Notes: a model not told the origin generated them from the letters alone. DNA of 64,000 nucleotides from Halomicrobium zhouii (GCF_900114435.1 NZ_FOZK01000003.1:62001-126000), one strand, 5' to 3'. Counted from the stretch's first letter, positions 8,321 to 16,128 are shown. Translations and numbers: made by a program.

Positions 8321-8800
8321 ATGCCGCGATCCAGAGAATGTGACTACTGCGGCGCCGACATCGAGCCCGGCACCGGGACGATGTTCGTCCGCACGGACGG
8401 GACGACCGTCCACTTCTGCTCCTCGAAGTGCGAGAAGAACGCCGACCTCGGCCGCGAGGCGCGCAACCTCGAGTGGACCGAGGCCGGACAGGCCGAAGGC
8501 GGTGCCGCCGAGACCGAGACAGCGGCAGTCGCCGACTCCGAGGCCGACGCGGCCGTCGAGGACGAGGAAGCAGCGTCGGACGAAGCCGAATCCGAGGATG
8601 ACATCACCGAGGACGTCGACTCGGACGAACCCGAGGAGGACGTCACCGAGGACGAGGCCGACGAAGACTCCGACGAGGCCGAAGCTGACGAGGCCGATGC
8701 GGACGCCGACGAGGCCGAAGCTGACGAGGCCGACGAAGACTCCGACGAAGCGGCTTCCGACGAGGAAGACGAAGAGGAGACCGAGGAGGCCGAAGCCTGA
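8321..8800 (+). CDS. rpl24e: Large ribosomal subunit protein eL24 with long acidic tail
   Basis: Zinc-ribbon ribosomal protein. Residues 1-60 are the normal L24e domain: [28 protein letters not shown] (the four Cys zinc site), then NLEWTE. About 100 further residues are almost only Asp, Glu, Ala, Ser and Thr, with repeated [11 protein letters not shown]-type units. Haloarchaeal eL24 can carry acidic tails, but this one is longer than the folded domain. It may add a charged solvent shell at high salt. The codon repeats in 8610-8790 are internally duplicated (GACGAGGCCGAAG units). The stop overlaps the ndk start by one base. Confidence 0.93.
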   Translation: MPRSRECDYCGADIEPGTGTMFVRTDGTTVHFCSSKCEKNADLGREARNLEWTEAGQAEGGAAETETAAVADSEADAAVEDEEAASDEAESEDDITEDVDSDEPEEDVTEDEADEDSDEAEADEADADADEAEADEADEDSDEAASDEEDEEETEEAEA

Positions 8801-9264
8801 TGGCCGACCGCGAGCGAACCTTCGTGATGGTCAAGCCCGACGGCGTCCAGCGCGGCCTCATCGGCGAGGTCGTCGGCCGTCTCGAGGACCGCGGCCTGAA
8901 GATGGTCGGCGGGAAGTTCATGCAGATCGACCAGGATCTGGCCGAGGACCACTACGGTGAACACGAGGGCAAGCCCTTCTTCGAGGGCCTCGTGGACTTC
9001 ATCACCTCCGGTCCGGTGTTCGCGATGGTCTGGGAGGGCCAGGACGCCATCCGCCAGGTCCGCCGTATGATGGGTGAGACCGACCCCGCCGAGTCCGCGC
9101 CCGGTACTATCCGTGGCGACTTCGGCCTCGACCTGGGTCGCAACGTCATCCACGGCTCGGACCACGAGGACGAAGGCTCCAACGAGCGAGAGATCGGCCT
9201 GTTCTTCGACGAGGACGAACTCGTCGACTGGGAACAGGCCGACGAGACCTGGCTGTACGAGTAG
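8800..9264 (+). CDS. ndk: Nucleoside diphosphate kinase
   Basis: Transfers phosphate from ATP to NDPs through a phosphohistidine. The sequence starts [18 protein letters not shown], shows the active-site His in NVIHGSD (residue ~120) and the Kpn-loop segment [18 protein letters not shown]. The 154-residue length matches archaeal NDK. ATG 8800 overlaps the rpl24e stop (TGATG), indicating coupling. A T-rich stretch after the stop likely ends the operon. Confidence 0.97.
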   Translation: MADRERTFVMVKPDGVQRGLIGEVVGRLEDRGLKMVGGKFMQIDQDLAEDHYGEHEGKPFFEGLVDFITSGPVFAMVWEGQDAIRQVRRMMGETDPAESAPGTIRGDFGLDLGRNVIHGSDHEDEGSNEREIGLFFDEDELVDWEQADETWLYE

Positions 9265-9280
9265 TCCGGTCTCGAACCCG

Positions 9281-9302
9281 TTTTTCGCGGTTTTCATCTT
9301 TC
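9281..9302 (+). terminator. T-rich terminator after ndk
   Basis: TTTTTCGCGG TTTTCATCTTT lies 17 bases after the ndk stop. Archaeal RNA polymerase terminates at such T runs without needing a hairpin. Confidence 0.6.
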
Positions 9303-9360
9303 GGTGCCGAACGGACTCCAGCAGTGGCGTCTCTCTCTGGACGATGAGTCCTTCAGGTCG

Positions 9361-9663
9361 TCGCGTGCGGTCGTACGTGTCCGAGCGACAGCGAGGACCG
9401 CACGGCGAACCCGCGCGAGGTCTTCGCGAGCGCAGCGAGTCTTTCAGTGGATGACCGAAGGAACGGAGTGACTGAGAGAATCGGCTGGGGAGGCCCGTGG
9501 ATGTGGTAGTTCGTTTCCTGGCGGACCTCGCCCTTTCAGTCCACCAGGAGAGCAAGCTCTCCTGAACCCTCGTTCGCTTCGCTCACGAGGACACCAGGAC
9601 AGTACCGCACGACGGCCACGCACCTCCCCAGCCGATTGCGGTGCTCACTTCGTTCCGCTCCTC
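9361..9663. repeat. Intergenic inverted-repeat element with GNA-loop hairpins
   Basis: The 520-base gap between ndk and the glutaredoxin gene has no convincing ORF. It holds a 15-bp inverted repeat (AATCGGCTGGGGAGG at 9479-9493, its complement at 9623-9637) in longer imperfect arms of about 45 bases. Between the arms are a perfect 8-bp hairpin AGGAGAGC-AA-GCTCTCCT (9546-9563) and a 6-bp hairpin CCTCGT/ACGAGG around loop TCGCTTCGCTC (9568-9590). Related modules lie at 9383-9394, 9428-9438, 9461-9471 and 9645-9655. It could be a non-autonomous mobile repeat or a structured RNA. Confidence 0.6.
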
Positions 9664-9786
9664 ATCCCTCGCGCGGATCCGACGTGCGGCCTCCACTGAC
9701 GTTCCGGCACGCACGACCGCACGCGCCACCCCGGGTGTTGACGGATCGCCGAAAACCCCTTTCCACCCCCGTTCGATGGTATCACC

Positions 9787-10026
9787 ATGAGCTTCACGCT
9801 CTACGAGCTAGACGGCTGTCCGTACTGCGAGAAGGTCCACGAACGCATGCAGGAACTCGACCTCAACTACGAGAGCGAGTGGGTCGAGGGGCTCCACTCG
9901 AAGCGCGACGAGGTCAAGCGCGTCTCCGGCCAGCGCGGCGTGCCGGTCCTCGTCGACGAGGACGCGGGCGTCACGATGGCGGAGTCCGAGAAAATTCTGG
10001 AGTATCTGGAGCAGAGTTACGCCTGA
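9787..10026 (+). CDS. Glutaredoxin-like protein
   Basis: A 79-residue thioredoxin-fold protein starting MSFTLYELDGCPYCEKVHERM, with the dithiol CPYC active site at residues ~11-14. The cis-proline segment GVPVLVDEDAGVTMAESEKILEYLEQ is the glutathione/thiol-binding region of the fold. Haloarchaea use gamma-glutamylcysteine rather than glutathione, so the partner thiol is probably that one. It lies convergent to methionine sulfoxide reductase msrB, and both fit redox repair. Confidence 0.92.
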   Translation: MSFTLYELDGCPYCEKVHERMQELDLNYESEWVEGLHSKRDEVKRVSGQRGVPVLVDEDAGVTMAESEKILEYLEQSYA

Positions 10027-10050
10027 AAGAGCAGCTCGCGCGACTACGAG

Positions 10051-10461
10051 TTACTCTTCCGGGTCGAAGTCGAGCGCGGCTCCGTTGATGCAGTAGCGCT
10101 TGCCCGTCGGTTCGGGGCCGTCGTCGAAGACGTGGCCGAGGTGGCCACCGCAGTTGGCACAGACGACTTCGGTCCGGTCCATTCCGTGGCTGGTGTCGCG
10201 GCGCGTCTCGACGTTGCCTTCGTCGTAGACGTCCGAGAAGCTGGGCCAGCCGGTACCCGACTCGAACTTCTCGTCGCTCTCGAAGAGCACCGTGTCGCAG
10301 GCGGCACAGGTGAACGTGCCCTCGTCTTTCACGTCGATGAGGTCGCTGCTGAACTTCGGCTCCGTCCCGGCTTCCCGGAGGATGCGGTACTCCTCGTCGG
10401 TGAGTCGTTCGCGCCACTCCGCGTCGTCCGTCGGCAGGTCGTCCGCGTCTGTTTCGCTCAT
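10051..10461 (-). CDS. msrB: Peptide methionine-R-sulfoxide reductase MsrB
   Basis: Reduces methionine-R-sulfoxide in proteins. The 136-residue protein has the structural zinc pairs CAAC and CANC, the conserved GTGWPSF, the HxGH-like GGHLGHVFDDGPEPTGKRYC and catalytic Cys in RYCINGAAL. The start ATG 10461 precedes SETDADDLPTDDAEWR, the usual N-terminus; a TATA-like GTATATA lies about 25 bases upstream (near 10486). Convergent with the glutaredoxin gene. Confidence 0.96.
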   Translation of the reverse strand: MSETDADDLPTDDAEWRERLTDEEYRILREAGTEPKFSSDLIDVKDEGTFTCAACDTVLFESDEKFESGTGWPSFSDVYDEGNVETRRDTSHGMDRTEVVCANCGGHLGHVFDDGPEPTGKRYCINGAALDFDPEE

Positions 10462-10507
10462 GGGCCAGCGTACGTTCTGGAGGAGTATATACTGCGGGCT
10501 CTTCTGG

Positions 10508-10696
10508 TCACGGGTCCCTGCCAGCGTCGTCCCAGCGCTGGTCGACCAGTTCTTCGAACGGGTAGGATCGACCGCAGGCCCGACAGTACGCCGTCTCGGT
10601 CGTCTCGGCGGCCGAGAGGCTCGTGTGCCCGCTGGGGCAGACGATGCGGTACTCCGAGTCGAGTTTCTCCCGGATCCGGTAGCCGTTATTCGACAT
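10508..10696 (-). CDS. Small zinc-ribbon protein (62 aa)
   Basis: Acidic small protein starting MSNNGYRIREKLDSEY, with a CPSGH and a CRAC pair forming a probable zinc ribbon, followed by SYPFEELVDQRWDDAG. It overlaps the upstream small zinc gene by 11 bases. Zinc-ribbon miniproteins of this size are frequent in haloarchaea. No partner can be inferred beyond proximity to msrB. Confidence 0.8.
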   Translation of the reverse strand: MSNNGYRIREKLDSEYRIVCPSGHTSLSAAETTETAYCRACGRSYPFEELVDQRWDDAGRDP

Positions 10697-10841
10697 CGAG
10701 TGTACCTCCGCACGAGAGCGTCGTCACCGGTTCGTACCGACCGATGGCCTGGCATCGCGGACACGGGGTCGACGGATGCGCGAGCGGGGAGCGAAGGCGA
10801 TCGCGAGCAATCGTGTGCAGCACGAACTCGAATCCGCTCAC
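10686..10841 (-). CDS. Small CPRC zinc-finger-like peptide, possible
   Basis: 51 codons from GTG 10841, ending CPRCQAIGRYEPVTTLSCGGTLDVE. The CPRC pair and a later Cys suggest half of a zinc site. The end overlaps the next gene (ATGTCGAATAA), and the GTG start overlaps a short upstream frame ending CRECGTAAV in a GTGA junction, typical of coupled genes. The middle of its N-terminal half is a repeat-like GCGAGCGGGGAGCGAAG segment, so this may be a gene disrupted by a repeat rather than intact. Confidence 0.45.
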   Translation of the reverse strand: MSGFEFVLHTIARDRLRSPLAHPSTPCPRCQAIGRYEPVTTLSCGGTLDVE

Positions 10842-10941
10842 ACAGCAGCGGTGCCGCACTCGCGGCACCTTTCGACGAGCGTCACACATTGGCCGCCGCC
10901 ACGCGTCGGCAGTTATCCGCGGCGGCCAGGGCGGCCGTCTC

Positions 10942-11097
10942 TCACCGGTCGACGGCGTCCACGCCGTCCTGCGTCGCCCGCCAGCCGCCGTCTCCAGCGC
11001 TATCGTCGTCCGCCCGCGGACCTGCCGTCGTTCGGCCGTGGTCGCAGCTGCGTCGATACTGGTGCCCATCCGTACGGAAGTGGATGGCGAGTAGCGA
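10942..11097 (-). pseudogene. Start-less acidic reading frame, candidate gene remnant
   Basis: In this frame the translation has the acidic haloarchaeal look, with HFRTDGHQYRRSCDHG and GGWRATQDGVDAVDR at the C-terminus, while the other frames are Arg/Thr-rich shadows. It runs from an upstream stop at 11098-11100 to TGA at 10942-10944, without any ATG, GTG or TTG. It is either a remnant or uses an unrecognised start. No function assigned. Confidence 0.35.
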
Positions 11098-11440
11098 CTA
11101 AGTGGCCAGCCTAGGGCGGAGCGGAAGTGAAACTAACAGACGGCGGGGAACTGGTCACTCGTTCGGGACGTTTTCCGGCCGTCGTCGTGTCCGCTCGCCG
11201 ACGGCGGCTGGTCCCGTCGCGAGCACTGTCGCTCAGCGACGTATCGAAAACTCCACGCGGCCAAGGAGGAGGCACGGCCGCGTAGGGTGTGGGGGTGGGG
11301 TGGTTTGTCGGGCGGATCGAATCCGCCAACGACACGTTGGGGCTCCGGACTGATACGAAGCAAGCCAAACTGTTTTGGGTCTGTTCGGACGCCGCCGACA
11401 GACCCACGGATAGCTCTCCGATTCGTATTCGGCGAGAGAA
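11098..11440. other. Gene-free gap before tRNA-Thr
   Basis: No frame has convincing codon structure. It contains a short G-rich run (11287-11303) that would be downstream of the leftward tRNA-Thr, but nothing that I recognise as a gene, operator or repeat. Confidence 0.5.
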
Positions 11441-11513
11441 GCCAGGGGTGGGATTTGAACCCACGAACTCTCGATTACAAGTCGAGTGCTTGAACCACCC
11501 AAGCTCCCCTGGC
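11441..11513 (-). tRNA. tRNA-Thr (anticodon TGT)
   Basis: On the minus strand the acceptor stem GCCAGGG pairs with CCCTGGC. The anticodon stem CTCGA/TCGAG holds the loop CTTGTAA, giving anticodon TGT, and the T arm is GTGGG TTCAAAT CCCAC. It is 73 bases with no encoded CCA and no intron. All positions fit the standard cloverleaf. Confidence 0.96.
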
Positions 11514-11539
11514 GCACTCGACGATAGCACACACTCCGT

Positions 11540-12007
11540 TTAGAGGGTATCGCTTTCGACCGGCTTCTCCAGTTCGACGCGGTGGGGTTCGTACCCGTGG
11601 CGACGATAGAACCGACGGGCGTCCTCGTTGGCGGCCATCACGTTGAGCGCGACGCGGTCGACACCGCTGTCGGCGAAGCGCTCCTCGGTCGCGGCGAGCA
11701 GGCGCGTCCCGATTCCCTGTCGCCGGTAAGGCGGAGCGACGTAGAGGTTCTGGACGACGCCACGCTGGACGTCCTGTTCGTACTGCCCGGACTCGACGGT
11801 GAACATGACGAAACCGGCCAGTTCCCCGTCCTCGCGGGCCACCAGCAGTTCGTCGGCGACGATCCGCCGGAGCGTCGCCTCCCTGACCGTGGCCCGGTTG
11901 CGCTCGGGGGCAATGTGGGAGTCGTACTCGCGCTGCCCACGCGCGAGCGAGACCCACTGGTCGACGACGGCGTCGACGTCGTCGACCGTACCCGTGGTTA
12001 TCTCCAT
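11540..12007 (-). CDS. GNAT family N-acetyltransferase
   Basis: 155-residue single-domain GNAT. The acetyl-CoA loop is NLYVAPPYRRQGIGTRLLAATEERF (~90-114), followed by ALNVMAANEDARRFYRRHGYEPHRVEL, the usual final beta-bulge helix. The start is MEITTGTVDDVDAVVDQWV. Substrate unknown. It lies next to tRNA-Thr and has an independent promoter region. Confidence 0.92.
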   Translation of the reverse strand: MEITTGTVDDVDAVVDQWVSLARGQREYDSHIAPERNRATVREATLRRIVADELLVAREDGELAGFVMFTVESGQYEQDVQRGVVQNLYVAPPYRRQGIGTRLLAATEERFADSGVDRVALNVMAANEDARRFYRRHGYEPHRVELEKPVESDTL

Positions 12008-12109
12008 CGGCCCGTATCGCTCCGGGATTCGACCGGACCCGTCAAAGGCGTTGTCCCGCGGACGACACGCGGCTTCGTTCGGGTCGGCCCATCCGGAAGC
12101 CGCAGTCGC

Positions 12110-12697
12110 TCAGATGTCGCGACAGTCGGCACAGAGGAGCTGGCCGTTGAACGCCGAGAGGTCGCGGCTGAGCGATCCGCACTTCTCACAGATCCCCTGG
12201 TCTTCGAACCCGCCGGCTTCGGCAGCACCCGCGTCAGAGGCTGTCGTGCTGGTGCTGGCGTCGACGAGGTGGGAGTCCTCCTCGCTCGCCCCGTTGGCGG
12301 CGTCGATCTCGGTGCCGATGGTCGAACTGCTGAGGACGTCGTGCTCGGTGACGATGCCGTCCGGCTTTCCCCCGCTGGAGACGACGAGCCACTTCGTCGA
12401 CCGGGCCGCCATCCGGTCGCGCGCCTCGGCGAGCGTGTACTCGGGAGTGATGGTCGGCACCGACTCCGTCATCGCGTCGCCGACGTTGACCGTCGTCGGA
12501 TTCGTGTCGTCGTCGACCACAACTTCGAGGACGTCGCGGTCGGAGAGGACGCCGACCGGCTCCGACCCGCGGAGGACGATGGCCGGTTCGGCCTCTTCGC
12601 GGATCATCAGTTCGACTGTTTCGAGCGCGTTGTCTGATTCGCTGGCGGCGACGAACTCCCGGTCCATCACCTCCTGCACTGTCACGTCCCTGTTCAT
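12110..12697 (-). CDS. CBS-pair protein with C-terminal zinc ribbon
   Basis: Two CBS motifs (~residues 5-60 and 75-130: VMDREFVAASESDNALETVEL and DAMTESVPTITPEYTLAEARDRM) form one Bateman module, which usually binds adenine nucleotides. A Ser/Thr/Asp-rich linker leads to CEKCGSLSRDL and CADC at the end, a zinc ribbon that could bind nucleic acid or protein. A TATA-like run TAATTTTTAGA (about 12721-12731) lies ~29 bases upstream of ATG 12697. It probably senses energy state; target unknown. Confidence 0.9.
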   Translation of the reverse strand: MNRDVTVQEVMDREFVAASESDNALETVELMIREEAEPAIVLRGSEPVGVLSDRDVLEVVVDDDTNPTTVNVGDAMTESVPTITPEYTLAEARDRMAARSTKWLVVSSGGKPDGIVTEHDVLSSSTIGTEIDAANGASEEDSHLVDASTSTTASDAGAAEAGGFEDQGICEKCGSLSRDLSAFNGQLLCADCRDI

Positions 12698-12778
12698 GTC
12701 ACGTGCTACCAGTGGAACAGTCTAAAAATTACCTGCACCACGCTTATGCCGGTACGCGGCGAAGATCAGGGGCTTCGC

Positions 12779-13540
12779 TCAGTCGCCGATTTCCACGTCC
12801 GCGCCCGTCGCGCGGCACCGTTCGAGCGCGTGTTTGGCGACCATCCCCGCGTCCGACGCGACCCGACCGCGTCCGACGCCGACCTTGAGGTCGACGTCGA
12901 CCTCGTCCCGGACGTGGTCGATGGCGTCCTGATAGTCGGGCGCCGCGAGGTCCGGGCAGACTGCGATGACATTGTCGCCGCCGACGAAGAAGGACAGCGA
13001 GTCGTGGGCCTGGCGCATGTAGCGCATCAGCTCTGCGTACCCCTGTTCGATGTGGATGAACGTGTCGAACTCGTTGAGCTGGTCGGTGTACTCCCCGGTC
13101 GCGTCGTTGACGTCGAAGTGGGCGATCTGGAGGTCATCGACCGTTCTGAACTCCTCTTCGATGTGTCGACCGCGGAGTATCTCCCGGCGGTGTTCGTCCT
13201 GGGCGCTCCCCGCGTCCTGGAGTTGCTCTGTCGCCGTTCCGAGCGCGCTGACGGGGTCGGTTCCCGTGGCGACGCTGAGGCTCATCGTCACCGGATACCG
13301 GTTCCCGACGGACTCCTGGATGAGGGCGTGGTCGTCCATATCGAGCCCGTTCGAGACGGCGATCATGTTGTCGAACCTGGTGAAGAAGACGTAGCCGTCG
13401 CGGTTCCCGAACAGCTGCGAGAGGTCGGCGAAGAGCCGGGACTGTAGCGTCTGGAGGTCGACTTCCCGCCGCGGTTCCGGCGTGACGGTCCAGGGGCCGT
13501 AGTTGTCGATCTGTATGTGCGTCACCTGCGTGTTCGTCAC
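12779..13540 (-). CDS. arfA: GTP cyclohydrolase III (ArfA-type)
   Basis: Archaeal enzyme that opens GTP to 2-amino-5-formylamino-6-ribosylaminopyrimidinone phosphate, the first step of archaeal riboflavin, F420 and folate-like cofactor synthesis. Starts TNTQVTHIQIDNYGPWTVTPEPRREVDLQ; GNRDGYVFFTRFDNMIAV and FFVGGDNVIAV are the paired metal-binding/cyclase-like halves, and GVGRGRVASDAG lies near the end. GTG 13540 gives the usual ~253 residues. A longer frame from GTG 13702 also has a TATA-like box 25 bases upstream but relaxed codon use, so I read 13541-13702 as leader. Confidence 0.9.
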   Translation of the reverse strand: MTNTQVTHIQIDNYGPWTVTPEPRREVDLQTLQSRLFADLSQLFGNRDGYVFFTRFDNMIAVSNGLDMDDHALIQESVGNRYPVTMSLSVATGTDPVSALGTATEQLQDAGSAQDEHRREILRGRHIEEEFRTVDDLQIAHFDVNDATGEYTDQLNEFDTFIHIEQGYAELMRYMRQAHDSLSFFVGGDNVIAVCPDLAAPDYQDAIDHVRDEVDVDLKVGVGRGRVASDAGMVAKHALERCRATGADVEIGD

Positions 13541-13757
13541 AGTTGTCTCCGCGTTCGACACGGCCCGGTATTGTTCTGTCGAAACGTCCAACCGGAGGCC
13601 ACCCCTCGCCGAGGGCGTGCCTCGGTACGAATCCAGCAGGTCGTCGACGACACCATCCGTGGACAGTCCCGATTCGAACTGCAGCCGCTGGTGAACACTC
13701 ACACTCTGAGCTCACGATCGGCTGATAAACGTAACTGACGCGACTTTGTGGAACTGT

Positions 13758-14057
13758 TCAGGCGTGTTCGAGTTCGTACGGCCAGTAGCCGGCCTCCCGA
13801 AGCGCGCGGCCGACCGCCTTGTGGAAGTCCGGAAAGTCCTCGAACTCCTCCTGGTCGACGTAGTCGAAGATCTCGGAGACGCTGACGACGCGCTCGAAGT
13901 CGATGCGGACGGGGTCGTCGCCGAACTCGTCGACGTACCCCGCCGCCGACAGCGGGAAGTCCTCCTCCTCGTCGATTTTCTTCGCCAGAACGGCGTGTCC
14001 GTACTTGCGACGCCCTTCGCTGCCCTGCTCGCCGTCGGGGTCGTGGGGCCAGTCCAT
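13758..14057 (-). CDS. Haloarchaeal DUF5785-type small protein
   Basis: 99-residue acidic protein: MDWPHDPDGEQGSEGRRKYG, AKKIDEEEDFPLSAAGYVDEFG, then FDYVDQEEFEDFPDFHKAVG. The pattern fits a widespread haloarchaeal family I remember as DUF5785, but I cannot run a search. No catalytic motif or membrane segment is evident. It lies upstream of arfA and downstream of the secreted protein gene. Confidence 0.85.
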   Translation of the reverse strand: MDWPHDPDGEQGSEGRRKYGHAVLAKKIDEEEDFPLSAAGYVDEFGDDPVRIDFERVVSVSEIFDYVDQEEFEDFPDFHKAVGRALREAGYWPYELEHA

Positions 14058-14100
14058 ACTTCAGCGTTGCCCAGGTGACGCAAAAGGGTTTCTCTCCTGA

Positions 14101-15417
14101 CTACCGGCGGACGAACAGGAGCAGGCCGCCGCCGAGGAGGACGATGCCCGCGCCGATACCGACTTCCAGCGTTCCGACGTCACCGATTGCCGGGAGCGAC
14201 GGGAGGGACGGCTCCGCGTCGAGCAGGCCGCCGTCCGTGGATTCCGTGTCGTCTGCCGTGGTGTCCGAACTGTCCGACTGGTCCGAGCCGGATATCGCGT
14301 CGCTCGTGAGGATGACGGAACTCACTCGCTCGGCCCCGAGACCGACATCGTACTCGCCCTTGCTCGTGACGACGTGGTCCAGTTCGACCGTCTTCGATTC
14401 GCCGGGCTGGAGCGTCACGTTCTGCCGGTCGACGGTCACCCCGTCGACGCGCATCTCGGCCTCGTAGTCGCCGGCGACCTGTCCCTCGTTCGCGACGGTG
14501 GCCTTCAGCACGACCCGCTGGCCGTCGCTCGCGTCCTCGGTGTCGACGTCCGCTGACCGGACCGCGAACTCGGGGGTCAGCGCGCCGAGGACGAACTGAT
14601 TCCCGCCGTCGGTCGACGCCTCGTAGACGATGGCGTCTTCAGTCGTGGCGGCCTGCTCGGTCGTCAGCGGTGTGAAACTATCGCCGGTTTTCCGGTAGAC
14701 GGTGACGCCGTTCGACTCCAGTCCGTGTTCGTTCAGCGCGTCGCGGTCGACGGCGACCCGGAGCGATGTCGTGTTGACCCCCGAGATGGCGTCCATCTCG
14801 ACCGCTCCGACGAGCGACGCACCCTGACCGCTAGGGACAGAGAACGACGCGCCGTCGGCCGGTGCGTAGGTCGCAACGCTGCGGTTGAACGACGACCCCG
14901 GCCCGGTCATGGTCACTCGCTGGAGGGCGAACGGTTGACCGTCCTGGGCGGGGAGGTTCGCGGTCATCGATTCACCGGCCGCGACGCCACCGGCGCGGAC
15001 GATTGCCGTCTGGCCGTCGTCACGTTCGGTGACCGACGCGACCCGGAGCCGCGTCACGGTGAGCGTTCCCGCTGTTTTGTCGTTGGCCTTGATCCTGTAC
15101 GTCCCCGGTTCGTCGAAGGAGACGTTGATCACGGCCTTCCTGTCGGAGTCCGACTCGACGTGGATGCGTTCGGACGCCACGTCGGATCCGTTTGCCAGGA
15201 CGTCGATGCCGATGACGCCGCCGTCACCGCGGTTGTGAAGCTGAACCTGTACGCCGACCGGTTCGCCGACCAGCGTCGCGTCGCGTTCGAGGCTCGCGCT
15301 CGACATCCAGATACGCGGTTCCGCGACGGCCGTGCCAGCGAAGGCGGCGTTGGCTAGCAGTATAGCCAGGAGGGGGAGGGCGATGAGCCGTTTCTTCGAT
15401 GTTGTTTGGGACCACAT
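14101..15417 (-). CDS. Secreted, membrane-anchored CARDB/PGF-pre-PGF-like surface protein
   Basis: 438 residues. An N-terminal Sec signal (KKRLIALPLLAILLANAAFAGTAVA) is followed by a CARDB-like beta-sandwich (GEPVGVQVQLHNRGDGG...). A central module (residues ~150-300) resembles the PGF-pre-PGF domain, with VTVYRKTGDSFTPL and YEASTDGGNQFVLGAL. A second CARDB module (VVLKATVANEGQVAGDYEAEM) precedes a Ser/Asp/Thr-rich stalk and a C-terminal helix (VGIGAGIVLLGGGLLLFVRR). The protein is probably displayed on the cell surface with the C-terminus in the membrane; there is no clear PGF-CTERM motif. A TATA-like box lies about 40 bases upstream. Confidence 0.85.
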   Translation of the reverse strand: MWSQTTSKKRLIALPLLAILLANAAFAGTAVAEPRIWMSSASLERDATLVGEPVGVQVQLHNRGDGGVIGIDVLANGSDVASERIHVESDSDRKAVINVSFDEPGTYRIKANDKTAGTLTVTRLRVASVTERDDGQTAIVRAGGVAAGESMTANLPAQDGQPFALQRVTMTGPGSSFNRSVATYAPADGASFSVPSGQGASLVGAVEMDAISGVNTTSLRVAVDRDALNEHGLESNGVTVYRKTGDSFTPLTTEQAATTEDAIVYEASTDGGNQFVLGALTPEFAVRSADVDTEDASDGQRVVLKATVANEGQVAGDYEAEMRVDGVTVDRQNVTLQPGESKTVELDHVVTSKGEYDVGLGAERVSSVILTSDAISGSDQSDSSDTTADDTESTDGGLLDAEPSLPSLPAIGDVGTLEVGIGAGIVLLGGGLLLFVRR

Positions 15418-15627
15418 TGTTGACCAGGTGCCTACGTTTCGAATGTTAGTACCGGAATATAAATGTGCGTGTTATCTCCGTGATCACTTCACTGAATCGA
15501 CTCCAGTCTCGCGTTTTTCGATCGGATCCGCCGCGGCCGGTTACCACGCTTCAGAACTGTCCTTTCCACGCGTCTTCACTGCATATAGATTCGTGCCGTT
15601 CGCGAGTCGGTGGTCTCGGTGGACTGT

Positions 15628-16045
15628 TTCACTCACGTCCGTTCGTTCAGAAGCGGTGGGGCTGGGATGTGAACCACGCCGAGACATTCCTGCTCGGTCG
15701 CTTCGCTCCCTGTGCGGGCTGTGACTCGTCTACTTCGAATCCCAGCATGATGCATTTGCTGCTCACGAATTGTTCGCAGCAAAATGCGGTGGGGCTGGGA
15801 TTTGAACCGGAGCCAGATGGTCGCTCTCACTCCGTTCGAGCGCTGCAACTGGCAGGGCTCAAATCCCAGCGTGTTGCATTTGCTGCTCACGATTTGTTCG
15901 CAGCAAAATGCGGTGGGGCTGGGATGTGAACCGGAGGAAGACGTTCCGGGCTGTGGCCTCACTCCGTTCGGCCATTCCGGGGCTGCGACTTCCAGGGTTC
16001 AAATCCAGTTGCACCGCTCTTCACTCACGTCCGTTCGTTCAGAAG
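15628..16045. repeat. Tandem array of partial tRNA-Ser 3' ends with internal hairpins
   Basis: The tRNA acceptor/T-arm sequence GGTGGGGCTGGGAT occurs at 15655, 15788 and 15912 and again inside the intact tRNA at 16047 (spacings 133, 124, 135). A 41-base perfect direct repeat, ~22 bases downstream of the tRNA plus its 3' end, occurs at 15628-15668 and 16020-16060. Unit 2 is bounded by GCTGGGATTTGA (15794-15805) and its exact complement (15859-15870). Spacers fold as GCATTTGCTGC / GCAGCAAAATGC (15752-15787, 15876-15911). Units contain GNA-loop hairpins (15822-15842, 15954-15974). The arrangement resembles att-site duplications. Confidence 0.75.
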
Positions 16046-16128
16046 CGGTGGGGCTGGGATTTGAACCCAGGAGGCATAACGCCACCTGCTTTCAAGGCAG
16101 GCGCAATGGGCCGCTCTGCCACCCCACC
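16046..16128 (-). tRNA. tRNA-Ser (anticodon TGA)
   Basis: Minus-strand acceptor GGTGGGG pairs with CCCCACC plus discriminator G (83 bases, no encoded CCA). The anticodon loop CTTGAAA between GCCTGC-type and GCAGG stems gives TGA. A long variable arm (class II) and the T arm CTGGG TTCAAAT CCCAG are present. This is the intact gene of the array to its left. Confidence 0.95.

Noticed and set aside
9265-9786. Hypothetical ORFs in the ndk-glutaredoxin gap
   Set aside because: Open frames there are Arg/Ser-rich and run through inverted repeats, so coding is unlikely.
11287-11303. G-rich run GTGTGGGGGTGGGGTGG as a quadruplex
   Set aside because: Too short and irregular (only a few G runs) to claim a quadruplex or function.
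15465-15962. ORFs on both strands inside the tRNA-like array
   Set aside because: They translate the repeat and tRNA fragments; sequence is explained by the repeat structure, not codons.
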